NCBI GenBank assembly: GCA_963700735.1
Contig: CAVOYR010000003.1
Coordinates: 62,001 to 126,000, forward strand
Reading direction: 5' to 3'
Source of the DNA: Anderseniella sp963700735
GTDB taxonomy: Bacteria > Pseudomonadota > Alphaproteobacteria > Rhizobiales > Aestuariivirgaceae
DNA: 64,000 nucleotides
Shown here piece by piece: positions 45,161 through 53,979 of this stretch. Under the pieces are notes generated by a model. It had not been told where the DNA came from. It worked only from the letters and a program-made list of their open reading frames with translations, and made no database searches. Both the position numbers and the translations under genes were made by a program. Positions within the stretch are counted from its first letter, which is position 1; the number at the start of each line of letters is the position of its first letter.

Positions 45161-46171
45161 ATGAACAGGTTCCGCAAGACCGTCGTCAGTGACCGCGTCG
45201 AACGCGCGGTACAGAAGACGCTGGCCAACGCCTATGCGCAGCGGCGCAAGCGGTTCCGCATTCTTGCCTGCATCGACGAGACCGAGGAGTCGTTCGACAC
45301 GGTGCGCATGGCAGCACGGCTGGCCCGGACGAACGAGTGCGACATCATCGTGGTGTATGTGCGCTCCATCGACCAGGGACTTTGGTCGGGCGGGCTGCAG
45401 GTTCGGGTGGCGCGGCAAAACATGCTCGATTCAGGGCTGGAACTGCCCGGCCTCAACCGCTTGCGCCAGTCACTCGCGGTGCTGCGCGAAGAAGGCATCC
45501 CGGCAGAGGACTGGCCGCGCAAGGCCGGCCACCAGGATGCCTGGGGCGACCCGGTGGGCGACAACAAGGTCGAGTTCATTTCCGAAGAAGGCCGGTCCGT
45601 CGTGCTGAAGCTGAAGACAGCACCAGACCCGGCTGCGGGCATTCTAGACCAGTATGAGCTTGGCCCCTACAACCTGATCATCATGGGCGAGCCGTCGCGC
45701 TGGCGTGGCGAGTTCCACTCGCTGTTCGACGCGGGCGTCGTGCAGCAGGTTACCGTGCACGCACCGTGCTCGGTGCTGGTGGTGCGTCATCCGCTCGACA
45801 GGACGGGCTTCTTCATCTGCACGGACGGCACATCAAGGTCGATGCAGGCCGTACGGCGTGCGGCAGTGCTGGCCCACACGGCGGGCCAGCCGATCACCCT
45901 GTTCTCCGCCGCCCAGGATGAGGAAGGCCTCGGCGCTGCCGACGAGAACGTCAAGAATGCGCGCGCCCTGCTCAAGGCGATGGGGATCAAGGTCAAGGAG
46001 ATCGTGACCGATTTCGGTCCGGCGGCCGAGAAGATCGTGCAGCATGGTGCCAGCCACGGCGTCATTGTTGTCACCGACGAAGGCCGGTCACGGCTGCAGC
46101 GCATGATCCGCGGCTCCACTGCCGTTGACGTGGTGCGCAAGGCGACCACGTCCGTGCTGGACGTGCGCTGA
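45161..46171 (+). CDS. tandem universal stress protein
   Basis: This is a 336-residue protein with two Usp domains (about 30-215 and 220-336). Both begin with a strand-helix of the type RILACIDETEES and GFFICTDGTSRSM. The first contains an insert with acidic text (HQDAWGDPVGDNKV). The pairing with the SLC13 gene suggests a Usp domain that regulates transport or binds a nucleotide, as in some transporter-Usp systems. Note the second domain lacks an obvious full G-x2-G-x9-GS ATP motif. Confidence 0.85.
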   Translation: MNRFRKTVVSDRVERAVQKTLANAYAQRRKRFRILACIDETEESFDTVRMAARLARTNECDIIVVYVRSIDQGLWSGGLQVRVARQNMLDSGLELPGLNRLRQSLAVLREEGIPAEDWPRKAGHQDAWGDPVGDNKVEFISEEGRSVVLKLKTAPDPAAGILDQYELGPYNLIIMGEPSRWRGEFHSLFDAGVVQQVTVHAPCSVLVVRHPLDRTGFFICTDGTSRSMQAVRRAAVLAHTAGQPITLFSAAQDEEGLGAADENVKNARALLKAMGIKVKEIVTDFGPAAEKIVQHGASHGVIVVTDEGRSRLQRMIRGSTAVDVVRKATTSVLDVR

Positions 46172-46181
46172 GGCACAAGAA

Positions 46182-46202
46182 AGCCGCCCACGAGGGGCGG
46201 CT
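46182..46202. terminator. GC-rich stem-loop between convergent genes
   Basis: AGCCGCCC (46182-46189) pairs with GGGCGGCT (46195-46202) around a short loop. On the minus strand it is followed by TTTCTTGT, giving a plausible terminator for the gene at 46227; on the plus strand no T-run follows. Confidence 0.65.
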
Positions 46203-46226
46203 GTTCGGGTGTCTTGTCCGGATGGT

Positions 46227-47279
46227 TCAGGCGGTGGCGCGCATCGCATCGAGATATTCCTCGACGTGCTCCACGTTCTCGAACCGCATCCAGCCCTCGT
46301 CGGTTTCTGCCTCGACGGTACCGTCTGACAGCAGGCGGGCCGGGCGGTCGCGAATGGTGCGTTCTTCCACGACGAACAGCGCGTCCTCTGGCGCCAGGGC
46401 TTCTGCCTGGTCCTGGATGTCATCTTCGGTATCAGCGGCGGCTGCAACTTCGGCTTCGGCCCCGTCGAAAGCAGCATCAAGGTCAGCCTCCACCTCGTGG
46501 GCGAACTGCCCGGCGTGCGTGTCCAGGTCATCCAGTGCCGCCTGTGGTTCGCCGGCGGTGTACTCCACGGTTTCGACCGCGCTGGTGGCAGTTTCTTCCA
46601 CCGCCTCGACCGCGTCTGCAGCGGTCTCCTGCACTGCCTCGACAGCCTCGCTTGCAGTTTCGCCGATTTGCGATATGGCGGCTTCGGCATGATCCGCGAC
46701 CGACGATGCAGCATCGCCTGCGGCCTGTTGCGCGTCGGTGGCGATAGTCGAGGCGTCGTCCGTTGCCTCCTCAAACATGGATGAAAGATCGTCGCGGGTC
46801 TTGCTGGTCCAGGCCGTGGCGGACGAGGCAGCGCCGGCGGTTGCGCTTGCAACTTCATCCACGCTGCCGGAAATGGTGTCGGAGGTCTGCGTGACGAAGT
46901 CCATGGACTCCGCCGCTGTATCCGTGGCGACAGCGCCAGCCCCGGCATAGGCACTGCCTGCACCTGCGGCAACGGCGCCACCCGCAGCGCCCGCTGCTGC
47001 TGCCGACCTGGAAACAGGCGACATGAATTCTGGCAACTCGTCCTCGATGTCATGACGCTCGCGGGCAGGCGAGCGGCCGGCGTTCATTGAAGGCCGGGAC
47101 GCCATGGCCTCGGCGACGACCCCTAGACCGAGCAGCAGACAGCCGCCGGTAAACAGCGTTGCGGCCACATCGTAGTTCAGCCCCAGCGTCACGGTGCCGG
47201 GCGAGAACAGGTTCATCAGGCCGACGGCAAATCCGGCGGCCATCAGGATGATCGCCAGAATGAACAATAGCGTCTTCAT
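46227..47279 (-). CDS. membrane protein with Ala-rich amphipathic repeats
   Basis: This is a 350-residue protein. The N-terminus holds two hydrophobic helices (about 3-25 and 38-58). Then comes a very Ala-rich stretch with acidic amphipathic repeats of about ten residues (variants of AVEAVEETATS), like LEA or apolipoprotein-type helices. The C-terminus has RLLSDGTVEAETDEGW and WMRFENVEHVEEYLDA, a small ordered module that recurs in other proteins. The family is not recognised. The ATG at 47279 (MKTLLFILAIILMAAGF) gives a membrane start. A 225-base gap (47280-47504) upstream holds no gene I can support. Confidence 0.7.
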   Translation of the reverse strand: MKTLLFILAIILMAAGFAVGLMNLFSPGTVTLGLNYDVAATLFTGGCLLLGLGVVAEAMASRPSMNAGRSPARERHDIEDELPEFMSPVSRSAAAAGAAGGAVAAGAGSAYAGAGAVATDTAAESMDFVTQTSDTISGSVDEVASATAGAASSATAWTSKTRDDLSSMFEEATDDASTIATDAQQAAGDAASSVADHAEAAISQIGETASEAVEAVQETAADAVEAVEETATSAVETVEYTAGEPQAALDDLDTHAGQFAHEVEADLDAAFDGAEAEVAAAADTEDDIQDQAEALAPEDALFVVEERTIRDRPARLLSDGTVEAETDEGWMRFENVEHVEEYLDAMRATA

Positions 47280-47504
47280 GTCAGTCTTACCCCTTTGTTG
47301 CACCACGGTTGCAGGCAGCGCCCCTCTTGGCTTGGCCTGTCCGCTGGCTCCGGCATGACACCGGCTGATCCCGATTTCCGTTGGCTGCAAATGCACGCAA
47401 CACAACCGGGAATCAAAACCATATTCGACGTTAACCCTGACGCCGATGTCTTATCAAAGCATTAACCACGCGATCCAATCTGACTCACCTTTGGCGTGAC
47501 ATCC

Positions 47505-48149
47505 TCAAACCGGCTGCTTGACTGGTTGTTCCTTGCTGTCGGGATCAAAGTCATCGGCAGTAGCAGCATCTTCATCAGGCTCTGCTGCCGCCGTGGCCTG
47601 TCCTGCTTCCGGTTGGGCTGGGCCATCGGAGCCGTCCGCCTCCTCCAGAACCGGCACATGCTCCCCGGTTGCGCCATCCTCGGCACCGTCCGTGCCGGTG
47701 AGCTTTTCAACCAGTTCCTCCAGCTTCTTGTAGCCGCCGTCGGGGCTCCAGCTGGAGATCACCGTGCCGGCCTGCACGGCCTTGTCGGTGTAGTCGAGGT
47801 CATAGTCGTTGAGGCCGTCGAGCACGGCCAGCGCGGGGTTGGTGGACCACAGCTTGCGCAGCGCGCGCTTGCGCAACGCGCCGGGCACCCAGTCCTTCAT
47901 GAAGATCGTGAAGTCGCTGTCATAGGACAGCGCATCCACGTCCACCTGTTCCAGTTCATCGATCCAGCGCTGGCGGGTCTCGTCGTCGGGCGGCGTCTCG
48001 CGCTGGTCCGGATCAGCAAGCAACGCTTGCTGGCTTTCCTCAAGCGCACGGGCTTCGGCAGCGGCGCCGGCCTCAAGCTCGTCGTTTTCGCGAACCTGCG
48101 CCTTGCGCTGCGACCACCGCGACAGGAAACCGTCGTTGTTCGCACTCAA
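47505..48149 (-). CDS. DUF3306 family protein
   Basis: This is a 214-residue protein with the DUF3306 signature: FLSRWSQRKAQ at the start and FMKDWVPGALRKRALRKLW...LDGLNDYDLDYT in the middle. The C-terminal 60 residues are acidic and likely disordered. DUF3305/DUF3306 pairs accompany formate dehydrogenase loci and are thought to help assembly, though their function is not shown. The start overlaps the stop of the DUF3305 gene (48146-48149). Confidence 0.88.
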   Translation of the reverse strand: MSANNDGFLSRWSQRKAQVRENDELEAGAAAEARALEESQQALLADPDQRETPPDDETRQRWIDELEQVDVDALSYDSDFTIFMKDWVPGALRKRALRKLWSTNPALAVLDGLNDYDLDYTDKAVQAGTVISSWSPDGGYKKLEELVEKLTGTDGAEDGATGEHVPVLEEADGSDGPAQPEAGQATAAAEPDEDAATADDFDPDSKEQPVKQPV

Positions 48150-48727
48150 TGCTTTTCTCCATCGCTCTTGCCCGATGCCAGCATGCGGGCGCGCAATTCG
48201 ACAAGGCTTTCCTGGCCGAATATGTGCTTTTCATTGTCGTGGCGAACGCGCTGGCGCTTTTTGAACGGCTCGTCCTTGAAGTGCAGCGCCACAAACGCCT
48301 CGAGCCATTCCTGCACATCGGCGGGCAAGACCTGCTTGCCGATGAGGTAGTCGTCACCCGACTGGTACTCTTCTGCCTCGTAGGAACTCAGTGTAATCAG
48401 TTGTGGTTCCCAGGTCAGCCCCTCCGCGACAGTTTCTTCGCGCCCGCGGGAGACCGAGAAGATCGATGGCTGCGGCGAGGTCAGGTTGTAGATATAGGCC
48501 TCTACATCGGTGCGGTGCAGATCGATCCGTGATGGTTCGGCCAGCCATCGGGTGACCAGGTTGCCTCGTTCAAGCAGCCGGGCGGGCCGGTGGATGTCAC
48601 TGTCGGCCACCGGCATCAGCCCGCTGACCTTCCACTCCCAGTCAATCCACGGGTGGCTGGCGGCGTGGCGCTCGTAGATCAGTGAGAAGTAAATGCTGGT
48701 CGCGTCGCTCAAAACCTTCTCCCGCAT
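48146..48727 (-). CDS. DUF3305 family protein
   Basis: This is a 193-residue soluble protein with family text LIYERHAASHPWIDWEWKVSGLMP and LERGNLVTRWLAEPSRIDLH...EAYIYNLTSPQPSIF. It pairs with DUF3306 and is divergent from the polyferredoxin gene at 48803 with a 75-base promoter region. The function is unknown; the locus context suggests a role in formate dehydrogenase maturation. Confidence 0.87.
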   Translation of the reverse strand: MREKVLSDATSIYFSLIYERHAASHPWIDWEWKVSGLMPVADSDIHRPARLLERGNLVTRWLAEPSRIDLHRTDVEAYIYNLTSPQPSIFSVSRGREETVAEGLTWEPQLITLSSYEAEEYQSGDDYLIGKQVLPADVQEWLEAFVALHFKDEPFKKRQRVRHDNEKHIFGQESLVELRARMLASGKSDGEKH

Positions 48728-48802
48728 GGTGGATTACCTTAATGCATACACCATGATGTAGGGCTACATGCAGGCCTTGTCAAAATGCGGAACGGACGGT
48801 CC

Positions 48803-50854
48803 ATGAAACTCAACGGCTACGAAACGCTGATCTGCAACTGCGAGCGCACCATGACGCTCGACGGGAAGCGTATCTGCAAGGCGGCGGCGGGCGGTGAGGA
48901 GCCGGACGTCCATACCACATTGTGCCGGGCAGAGGTTGGGCAGTTCGCGGAGGCCCTTCGCACGTCGGACAGGATCATGGTGGCCTGTACCCAGGAAGCG
49001 CCGCTGTTCAGCGAGCTTGCCACTGAGCAGGGCTACAAGGGCGAACTGCGTTTCGTGAACATCCGCGAGCGCGCGGGCTGGTCAGCCGACACCGCCGACA
49101 AGACGGCCAAGCTGGCCGCCCTTCTGGCGGAAGCCAGCCTGATGCCGCAGGCAGCGCGATCCATCAACGTCACGTCCTCGGGCCAGTGCCTGGTCTATGG
49201 GGCAGGCCAGCAGGCCTATGACGTGGCAGTCAAGCTGAACCAGCGGTTGCCGGTTACGCTGCTGCTCAGCGATGCGGATGGCCTGGTGCCGCCCGCGCGG
49301 GCCGACATTGCCATGTTCAAGGGCCGCATCAAGCGGGCCAGCGGACACATCGGACAGTTCGAGATCATCGTGGACAACTATGCCCCGATGATGCCGTCGT
49401 CGAAGGCGGAGGCCCAGTTCGTGATGGCGCGTGATGGAGCCTCGTCCACCTGCGCGCTGATCCTTGACCTGTCTGGTGGCGCGGCGCTGTTCACCGGTGC
49501 GCGGCTGCGCGAAGGCTACAAGAAGGTCGACCCCGGCAACCCGGCGCAGGTCATGGAAGCAATGTTCGAGCTGTCGGACATGGCCGGCGAGTTCGAAAAG
49601 CCGCTCTATGTGCAGTATGACGCCTCGATCTGCGCCCACTCGCGCAGCCGCAAGACCGGGTGCACGCGCTGCCTCGACGTGTGTCCGGCAGGGGCCATCA
49701 CGTCGGCGGGCGATGAGGTCGCCATCGACCCCGTCATCTGCGGCGGGTGCGGATCATGCGCGGCGGTCTGCCCGACGGGTGCTGCCTCCTACGCCATGCC
49801 GCAGCGGGCAGACCTGATCGCGCGCATCGACACGCTGATCGCGACCTATGTCGCGGCAGGCGGCAAGTCACCCGAGGTGCTGGTGCACGACAGCCAGTTC
49901 GGCCTTGACCTGATTTCAATGAGTGCGCGCTTCGGCAAGGGCCTGCCCGCCCACGTCCTGCCGCTTGCCGTCAACGAAGTCACCCAGATCGGCCACGATG
50001 CCATCCTTGCCATGTTTGCCGCCGGTGCCGGCCGTGTCACCCTTGCTGCCAACCCGGCGCACAGCGACGAGCTGGCAGGCCTTGAGGCGCAAGCCGAACT
50101 GGCCAACGCGCTGGCCGGTGGCCTGGGGCATTCGGCGCGCGCCACGGTGATTGCCGAGGCAGACCCGGACAAGCTGGAAGAAGTGGTCTGGGACCTGGCG
50201 GGTACAAGCACCATGAAGGCACACCGGGTGTCCGGCGTCGGCTCCAAGCGTGATGTGGCACGTACCATGCTGGGTGTGCTGCTCGCTGATGCCCCGCAAC
50301 CCGTTGCCCGGATCAACCTGCCCGACGCCGCGCCCTACGGCCGCATCATCGTTGACCAAGCCGCTTGCACACTGTGCCAGGCCTGCGTCAGTGCGTGCCC
50401 GGTCAATGCCATCGGCGACAACACGGACAAGCCGCAGTTGAGCTTCACCGAAGCAGCCTGCGTGCAGTGCGGCCTGTGCCGCACCACCTGCCCCGAGAAC
50501 GCCATCAGCCTGGAACCACGCTACAACTTCGAGCCGTCCAGCCTTTCGCCTGTCGTGCTGCACGAGGAAGAGCCGTTTGCCTGCATCACCTGCGGCAAGG
50601 AATTCGGCACCCGCAGCTCCATCGAGCGGATCAGCGCCATGCTGGCCGGCAAGCACTCGATGTTTGCCGATGCCTCGTCAGCGGACCTGATCAAGATGTG
50701 CGACACCTGCCGCATCGAGCATCAGGCGAACGTTACCAGCAATCCGTTTGCACTGGGCGAGCGCCCTCGGGTGCGTACCACGCAGGACTATCTCGACGCC
50801 CGGCAGAAGTCAGGCCCGCTCAGCGCCGATGATTTCCTGATCGACGACGACTGA
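48803..50854 (+). CDS. multi-4Fe-4S ferredoxin-like protein of the formate dehydrogenase locus
   Basis: This is a 683-residue protein. The N-terminal half lacks clusters. The first ferredoxin pair is CTRCLDVCPAG and CGGCGSCAAVCPTG; the second is CTLCQACVSACPVN and CVQCGLCRTTCPEN. A CxxC...CDTC set near the end adds possible sites. It would carry electrons or deliver sulfur/cofactor parts for formate dehydrogenase. The ATG at 48803 (MKLNGYETLICNCERTM) was preferred to 48785 since it fits the family start. It is the only + strand gene in the locus and converges with the gene ending at 50880. Confidence 0.85.
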   Translation: MKLNGYETLICNCERTMTLDGKRICKAAAGGEEPDVHTTLCRAEVGQFAEALRTSDRIMVACTQEAPLFSELATEQGYKGELRFVNIRERAGWSADTADKTAKLAALLAEASLMPQAARSINVTSSGQCLVYGAGQQAYDVAVKLNQRLPVTLLLSDADGLVPPARADIAMFKGRIKRASGHIGQFEIIVDNYAPMMPSSKAEAQFVMARDGASSTCALILDLSGGAALFTGARLREGYKKVDPGNPAQVMEAMFELSDMAGEFEKPLYVQYDASICAHSRSRKTGCTRCLDVCPAGAITSAGDEVAIDPVICGGCGSCAAVCPTGAASYAMPQRADLIARIDTLIATYVAAGGKSPEVLVHDSQFGLDLISMSARFGKGLPAHVLPLAVNEVTQIGHDAILAMFAAGAGRVTLAANPAHSDELAGLEAQAELANALAGGLGHSARATVIAEADPDKLEEVVWDLAGTSTMKAHRVSGVGSKRDVARTMLGVLLADAPQPVARINLPDAAPYGRIIVDQAACTLCQACVSACPVNAIGDNTDKPQLSFTEAACVQCGLCRTTCPENAISLEPRYNFEPSSLSPVVLHEEEPFACITCGKEFGTRSSIERISAMLAGKHSMFADASSADLIKMCDTCRIEHQANVTSNPFALGERPRVRTTQDYLDARQKSGPLSADDFLIDDD

Positions 50855-50879
50855 CACGCCCGCGTCAGCGCTGGTTGAC

Positions 50880-51206
50880 CTATGAACCTGCGGGCGGGAA
50901 CCTGCCGGCGCAGGTCTGCATGGCGCGATCCAGAAAATCGGCATGCTGGGTCTGGTTGATGACACCATCCGACAACATGCGGTTTATGTCTGCCGTGCGC
51001 TCGGTCCGGCACTGCTCGTAGAGCGGGTTGGGCGACGGTCCGAGATCTGCGCCGACCGGCTGAGCCACACCGGCAACATTGCGGCCGGCCACCGTGGTGC
51101 CCTGATACTTGTGCCAGGTCGCTGCCAGCCCGGTGAGGGCAAGCACGGCGATCATGCCTGCCACGAACCGGGCACGGCCCTTGTCAAGAAAGTGGCGTCT
51201 GTCCAT
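50880..51206 (-). CDS. small single-pass membrane or exported protein of unknown function
   Basis: This is a 108-residue protein with a basic N-terminus and one hydrophobic helix (about 14-30), then a soluble part with two cysteines (EQCRTER and MQTCAGRF). It may be periplasmic and anchored. GGAGGAGCGAGACC lies before its ATG. The family is not recognised. It is at the distal end of the minus-strand formate dehydrogenase unit. Confidence 0.65.
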   Translation of the reverse strand: MDRRHFLDKGRARFVAGMIAVLALTGLAATWHKYQGTTVAGRNVAGVAQPVGADLGPSPNPLYEQCRTERTADINRMLSDGVINQTQHADFLDRAMQTCAGRFPPAGS

Positions 51207-51244
51207 GGGTCTCGCTCCTCCAGTTTTCTTGTCAGGATATTGTC

Positions 51245-52267
51245 TCAGCTACCGGCCTGCAATGGCAAGTTGGTCAGCAGGTTCTGCGGTTTCATGACCA
51301 GCTTGCCGTCCTGCGTCTTCGCTGCGCCCAGCCAGACCGGCTTGCCCTTCATCCGTTCGATGACGTGACCACGGTCGAGAATGTCCAGCCGGAACAGGCC
51401 GATGATCGAGACCTCATCATCAAGGCTCAACTGGCCGCCGTCATACAGGTGGTTCAGCAACCGCGTTGCCTGGGCATCGAGGCCGACATGCCAGCTCCAG
51501 TTGTTGTCGTCGATGCGCTGCACCGGCTGCACCCGCACGGCCAGGCCGAGGAAATGGTTGATCCAGTGCTCGATCACCCGGGCAAAGGCATCATTGGCGG
51601 GCTGGGTGAAGCGAAAGTCGATCACCGTGTCGAAACGTTCCGAGCGCGCCCAGTACAGCTGCTTGTTGTCTTCATCCAGCACGTCCAGCTGGACCTGGCG
51701 CAACGGGGTTGCGGCTTCCATGACAAGCTGGCCAAGACCACCCATGCCGCCGGTGTGGGCATGCTGGTCGACCACTTCCTCATCCGCCAGCATGAGCTGG
51801 CCTTCGCCGGTCGAGACATTCTGCGGGCGGAAGAACACTTCAGCCGCGCGCCACCGCAACGGGTCCGGCTGACCATGCAGGATGCCGGCCATGATCGCGT
51901 GGACCATCTGTTCCACGAACAGCGGCGGTACATTGGCTGCCTTGCCCTGGACCACGGCGAGATAGGCCTTTTCCAGCGTGCCGCACGATGCCAGCAGGTC
52001 GCGGAAAGTCAGGAAAATGCGGAAGTTCTCCTGTGCATCCGCATCGGCCATAGCGGCCAGCCTGTCGTCGCCCACCTGTTGCAGCGGGTCATCCAGCAAG
52101 GCTGCGTGCAGCGCGCGCTCTGCCGCGCAGCTTTCCTCGACGGGCGCCAGTTCGGGCCGGGCCAGAAAGGCGCGGATGTAATCATCGGTGATCTCAAGCC
52201 CGCCGCGACCGGGCAGCCGCTTCAGCAGGTAAGCGCCCGACGAATGCCAGGTGTTGCGTTCAGTCAT
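51245..52267 (-). CDS. DUF6352 family protein
   Basis: This is a 340-residue soluble protein starting MTERNTWHSSGAYLLKRLPG. The family pattern FLARPELAPVEESCAAER and LDDEVSIIGLFRLDI is present. It overlaps the DUF6505 gene by eight bases (52260-52267). It belongs to the set of DUF proteins fixed to alphaproteobacterial formate dehydrogenase loci. Function unknown. Confidence 0.8.
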   Translation of the reverse strand: MTERNTWHSSGAYLLKRLPGRGGLEITDDYIRAFLARPELAPVEESCAAERALHAALLDDPLQQVGDDRLAAMADADAQENFRIFLTFRDLLASCGTLEKAYLAVVQGKAANVPPLFVEQMVHAIMAGILHGQPDPLRWRAAEVFFRPQNVSTGEGQLMLADEEVVDQHAHTGGMGGLGQLVMEAATPLRQVQLDVLDEDNKQLYWARSERFDTVIDFRFTQPANDAFARVIEHWINHFLGLAVRVQPVQRIDDNNWSWHVGLDAQATRLLNHLYDGGQLSLDDEVSIIGLFRLDILDRGHVIERMKGKPVWLGAAKTQDGKLVMKPQNLLTNLPLQAGS

Positions 52268-52742
52268 CGGAGATATCCCAGACCCTGGTGTGCGGTTGCT
52301 CCAGCCCGGGCGGGGCAATCTCGCGAACTTCCTCGTGGATGCCGCCCTCGTCGCCCATGGTGCGGTGGACAGTGAGCAGCGTGTTGACCGGCTTGCCGGA
52401 CGCCAGCTCCAGTGCATAGCCGATTTCATCTTCGGCGGCCTGGCGAGCCTCTTCGGCAGACGGCGCGCCATAGTCGTTGAGCAGCAGCTCAACCAGCGCG
52501 GTCGCGGCCCCGGCGACCTCGTCATCAGTGGCCTCGGTAATGGTGACGAAGGTGGCGCGCCCCAGCCCCGGCAGCGACAGCCATCCATTGGCAAAGGCCT
52601 GCCGCGTCTTGCCGCGAATGTCCTGGGGGTCCATGCCGGCAAAGGCGAACGCACCGGACACTGCAAGTTCGCCCGGCGTTGCCGCATTGACGAACACATT
52701 GTCATCGGAGGCATCAAACCGGATGGTGCGCAGAACCTTCAT
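52260..52742 (-). CDS. DUF6505 family protein
   Basis: This is a 160-residue soluble protein (MKVLRTIRFDASDDNVF; GLGRATFVTITEATDDEV). The ATG at 52742 overlaps the end of the DUF4444 gene by four bases. It is tightly packed with both neighbours, consistent with co-translation. Function unknown; association with formate dehydrogenase is by location. Confidence 0.8.
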   Translation of the reverse strand: MKVLRTIRFDASDDNVFVNAATPGELAVSGAFAFAGMDPQDIRGKTRQAFANGWLSLPGLGRATFVTITEATDDEVAGAATALVELLLNDYGAPSAEEARQAAEDEIGYALELASGKPVNTLLTVHRTMGDEGGIHEEVREIAPPGLEQPHTRVWDISDD

Positions 52743-53479
52743 GGTTGCCACCTGGCCACCGCATCGGCCAGCAGCACCGAGCCCACCTGGCCTTCGCCTT
52801 TGCGCAACAGCAGGTTGCCGTCTTCGTCCAGCCCGGTCATGGTGCCGGCGATTGAGCCTGCAGCCTGATCAATGGTCACGGGCCTGTCGGCTTCTTCCAT
52901 CCGGCCCGTCCAGTTGCCGTGCACCGGCTTGAACCCTTCGTGCTGCCAGGTGTCGACCCAGGTGAGGAAGTGCCGTGCCACCGAATTGACCAGCAAGGTG
53001 CGATCCACCTCGCCTGCACCTTCCTCGTGCAAGGTGGTGGTGTCGAGCCGTTCGCCGGGGCCGTCCTGTGACAGGTCCAGCGCAATCGCCACGTCGAGCG
53101 CGGTGACCATCCAGCCGGGCGCGCCGTTGTCATCCATTGTTGGGTCCATCACCGTGCGCACCTGCCCGGCCACGGCGCCGTTGACCAGGATCGCGCCGGG
53201 CCAGCGGTAGTGAATGGCGATCTCGGGTGGGGCAATGGCGCCGAAGGCATCGCCGAAGGCGACCATCATGAGCAGGTGCATCTGGGCGGCCCTTGCGGCT
53301 GGTACGTCCGGCTCGAGCACGATGGCCAGCGACAGCCGGTCTTCGGAGCGCGACCAGAACAGGTCGCCTGCCCCTGCCTCGCCCGCAGCAGCCTTTGCGC
53401 TGGCCACGCCATAGGCGGTCACGCCCGGTTCGACGGGGTGGCCCTTCAGCAGTGGCGGAAAAACGGGATCTTCAAGCAT
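52739..53479 (-). CDS. biotin/lipoate ligase-like protein with DUF4444
   Basis: This is a 246-residue protein. The N-terminal two thirds resemble a biotin/lipoate A/B ligase fold (DLFWSRSEDRLSLAIVLEP; GAILVNGAVAGQVRTVMDP), and the C-terminal 60 residues fit DUF4444. It sits in the formate dehydrogenase set. The GRGRRG-type ligase active site is not obvious, so it may not be catalytic. Confidence 0.78.
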   Translation of the reverse strand: MLEDPVFPPLLKGHPVEPGVTAYGVASAKAAAGEAGAGDLFWSRSEDRLSLAIVLEPDVPAARAAQMHLLMMVAFGDAFGAIAPPEIAIHYRWPGAILVNGAVAGQVRTVMDPTMDDNGAPGWMVTALDVAIALDLSQDGPGERLDTTTLHEEGAGEVDRTLLVNSVARHFLTWVDTWQHEGFKPVHGNWTGRMEEADRPVTIDQAAGSIAGTMTGLDEDGNLLLRKGEGQVGSVLLADAVARWQP

Positions 53480-53527
53480 CAGCGTTCATTCGGAAGCCGG
53501 CCACGCACATGCACCCTGCAGGACCGA

Positions 53528-53719
53528 TCACCCGAGGTCGATCTCGCCAGTCACGGTATGCTCAAGGCCTATGCCCTCTGCGGTGATCGTGGCGGTTACC
53601 TTGATCTTGCCGGAGGTCTTGCCCAACTCGCGCACGGCATCCTCGATCTTCTGCTGCGATGTCACGCCGACCTGCTTGAGGAACTTGCGCATCGACATGT
53701 TGAACTTGTCGTCATCCAT
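53528..53719 (-). CDS. DUF6494 family small protein
   Basis: This is a 63-residue protein starting MDDDKFNMSMRKFLKQVG, ending EIDLG. It has a helical N-half and a short beta C-half. The ATG at 53719 was chosen over an upstream GTG that adds no family match. It is in line with the formate dehydrogenase genes. Function unknown. Confidence 0.75.
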   Translation of the reverse strand: MDDDKFNMSMRKFLKQVGVTSQQKIEDAVRELGKTSGKIKVTATITAEGIGLEHTVTGEIDLG

Positions 53720-53742
53720 GGTTTTGGGCTCCCTGGTGGTGG

Positions 53743-53865
53743 TCACAAACGCACGTTGGTCTGCGTGTATTGCTGCTCCGCAGACATCGGCAGGCTATCG
53801 AGCACCAGCCAGCTTGCAGCACTGATCACGACAACGGCAGCCATTGCCAGCAGAAACGATTTCAT
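53743..53865 (-). CDS. 40-residue single-helix membrane peptide
   Basis: The peptide begins MKSFLLAMAAVVVISAASWLVL, one hydrophobic helix, followed by a short polar tail (SLPMSAEQQYTQTNVRL). A GAGGGC ribosome site precedes the ATG at 53865 and the stop is close to the next gene. It is likely a small inner-membrane subunit or factor of the formate dehydrogenase locus. The call is from size, ribosome site and location, not from a known family. Confidence 0.6.
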   Translation of the reverse strand: MKSFLLAMAAVVVISAASWLVLDSLPMSAEQQYTQTNVRL

Positions 53866-53979
53866 TGCACTTGCCCTCGTTGATAACGCCACCGGACGTG
53901 GCCTTGCTTGTGTTCGATATACAGGCATAACGCCTGATTGTACAATTGCGGCAGTGACCGGATACCCGGAGAAAACTGC

